Assembly: GCA_021823635.1 (NCBI GenBank)
Contig: JAKANT010000137.1
Span: 1 to 5,748 of the forward strand
Direction: 5' to 3'
Length of the DNA stretch: 5,748 nucleotides
Origin: Pseudomonadota bacterium
GTDB taxonomy: Bacteria; Pseudomonadota; Gammaproteobacteria; Burkholderiales; Burkholderiaceae_F
In this document: piece after piece, positions 5,353 to 5,748 of the stretch
Layout: every line of letters starts with the position of its first letter
Position numbering within the stretch: position 1 is the first letter of the stretch
Program-made: the position numbers and the translations under genes
Notes under the pieces: model-generated
What the model saw: the letters and a program-made list of their open reading frames with translations, nothing else
The model's database searches: none
What the model was told of the DNA's origin: nothing

Positions 5353-5748
5353 TCAGGCGGGCCGCGGCGGCGGCGAAATCTGCGCGGCCAACACTTTGCA
5401 CATCAGCGTCGAAGAGGCGGGACAAAGATCCCTGAACTGCGCCGTCTCCGCGATGGCGGCCGGAGCCGCCGACCTCGGCACCGCCTCATGGCCACGCCGC
5501 GCGAAGAACACCGCCGCGGTCGTCGTGAGGAGATACAAAATTTCTATCCCCTGCTCCGCCGCCCAGGCTTCGGCGCCAGACACCAGGCTGGTCCCTATCC
5601 CCGAGTTCCGATGCGCCGGCTCGACAGCCAGCGAGCGGAGCAGGCCAACACTGCCGTAAGCCTCGATCCCGACGACACCGACGAGGCGACCGCCATTACG
5701 GATGCCCAGTAGAGTGAGGCAGGGGCTGCTGGCGAGATAGGAGACAGG
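5353..5748 (-). CDS. arsN2: GNAT N-acetyltransferase, ArsN2-like, C-terminal part (5' end off the right edge)
   Basis: A minus-strand frame is open from the right edge to a TGA at 5353-5355, giving 131 residues. It shows the GNAT core: strand LVGVVGIEAYG (22-32), motif A SLAVEPAHRNSGIG (39-52) with the acetyl-CoA pyrophosphate loop RxxGxG at Arg47-Gly50-Gly52, then helix SGAEAWAAEQGIE and strand ILYLLTTTA (70-78) followed by FFARRGHEAV. The segments LLRSLAV, LYLLTTTAxxFFARRG, APAAIAETAQF and LCPASS are characteristic of proteins annotated arsenic resistance N-acetyltransferase ArsN2. The acceptor substrate cannot be seen, and a generic GNAT remains possible. The start, and perhaps 20-30 residues, are missing. 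It contains ATA and TTG codons and an AT-rich patch (5535-5547) unlike the strongly GC-biased mdlAB genes, which may mean separate origin. A 118-bp gap with a hairpin and a candidate promoter separates it from mdlA. Confidence 0.8.
   Translation of the reverse strand, partial: PVSYLASSPCLTLLGIRNGGRLVGVVGIEAYGSVGLLRSLAVEPAHRNSGIGTSLVSGAEAWAAEQGIEILYLLTTTAAVFFARRGHEAVPRSAAPAAIAETAQFRDLCPASSTLMCKVLAAQISPPPRPA

Noticed and set aside
3852..5435. A 527-codon plus-strand open frame opposite mdlA
   Set aside because: It has the same Arg/Gln/His-rich antisense composition and crosses an intergenic gap; no recognisable domain.
5236..5712. Plus-strand frames at the right end (158 and 135 codons)
   Set aside because: They are opposite the acetyltransferase, which has clear GNAT motifs on the minus strand, and show no domain of their own.

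Overview
The window reads as a stretch of chromosome from a very GC-rich beta-proteobacterium, most likely Burkholderiales. The evidence is strong GCG/CTG/CGC codon bias, a TACAAT-type -10 box, an MdlA/MdlB exporter pair, and a Burkholderiales-like IS5-family transposase N-terminus. The genus is inference.

Layout, left to right. Positions 1-122 are one end of an IS5-family insertion sequence. Only the first 19 codons of its transposase are present, on the minus strand, running off the left edge. The element abuts a CTAA tetranucleotide (123-126) that fits the IS5 YTAR target preference. Directly after this comes a HicA-type toxin gene (to 340, plus strand) whose body is intact but whose start codon and upstream region have been replaced by IS sequence.

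The rest of the window is on the minus strand. In transcription order, from the right edge: the C-terminal 131 residues of a GNAT acetyltransferase resembling ArsN2 (5353-5748, 5' end off the window); a 118-bp gap with a hairpin, a candidate -10 box and an inverted repeat; mdlA (3465-5234, GTG start); mdlB (1559-3385); and a 373-residue MetE-like, C-terminal-domain-only methionine-synthase-family protein (383-1504). mdlA, mdlB and metE-like are separated by 79 and 54 bp and look like one transcription unit, which converges on hicA.

MdlA and MdlB are expected to form one heterodimeric exporter. The non-canonical residues, Asp in place of the catalytic Glu in MdlA and LSAGQ in place of LSGGQ in MdlB, should fall in the same ATP site, leaving one canonical site. 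The transported substrate cannot be read from sequence, nor can any functional link to the MetE-like protein. I saw no RNA genes or CRISPR arrays. The most notable points are the IS insertion at the hicA start, the mdlAB-metE-like operon, and the structured leader in front of mdlA. I do not see clear evidence for an entirely new biological system.
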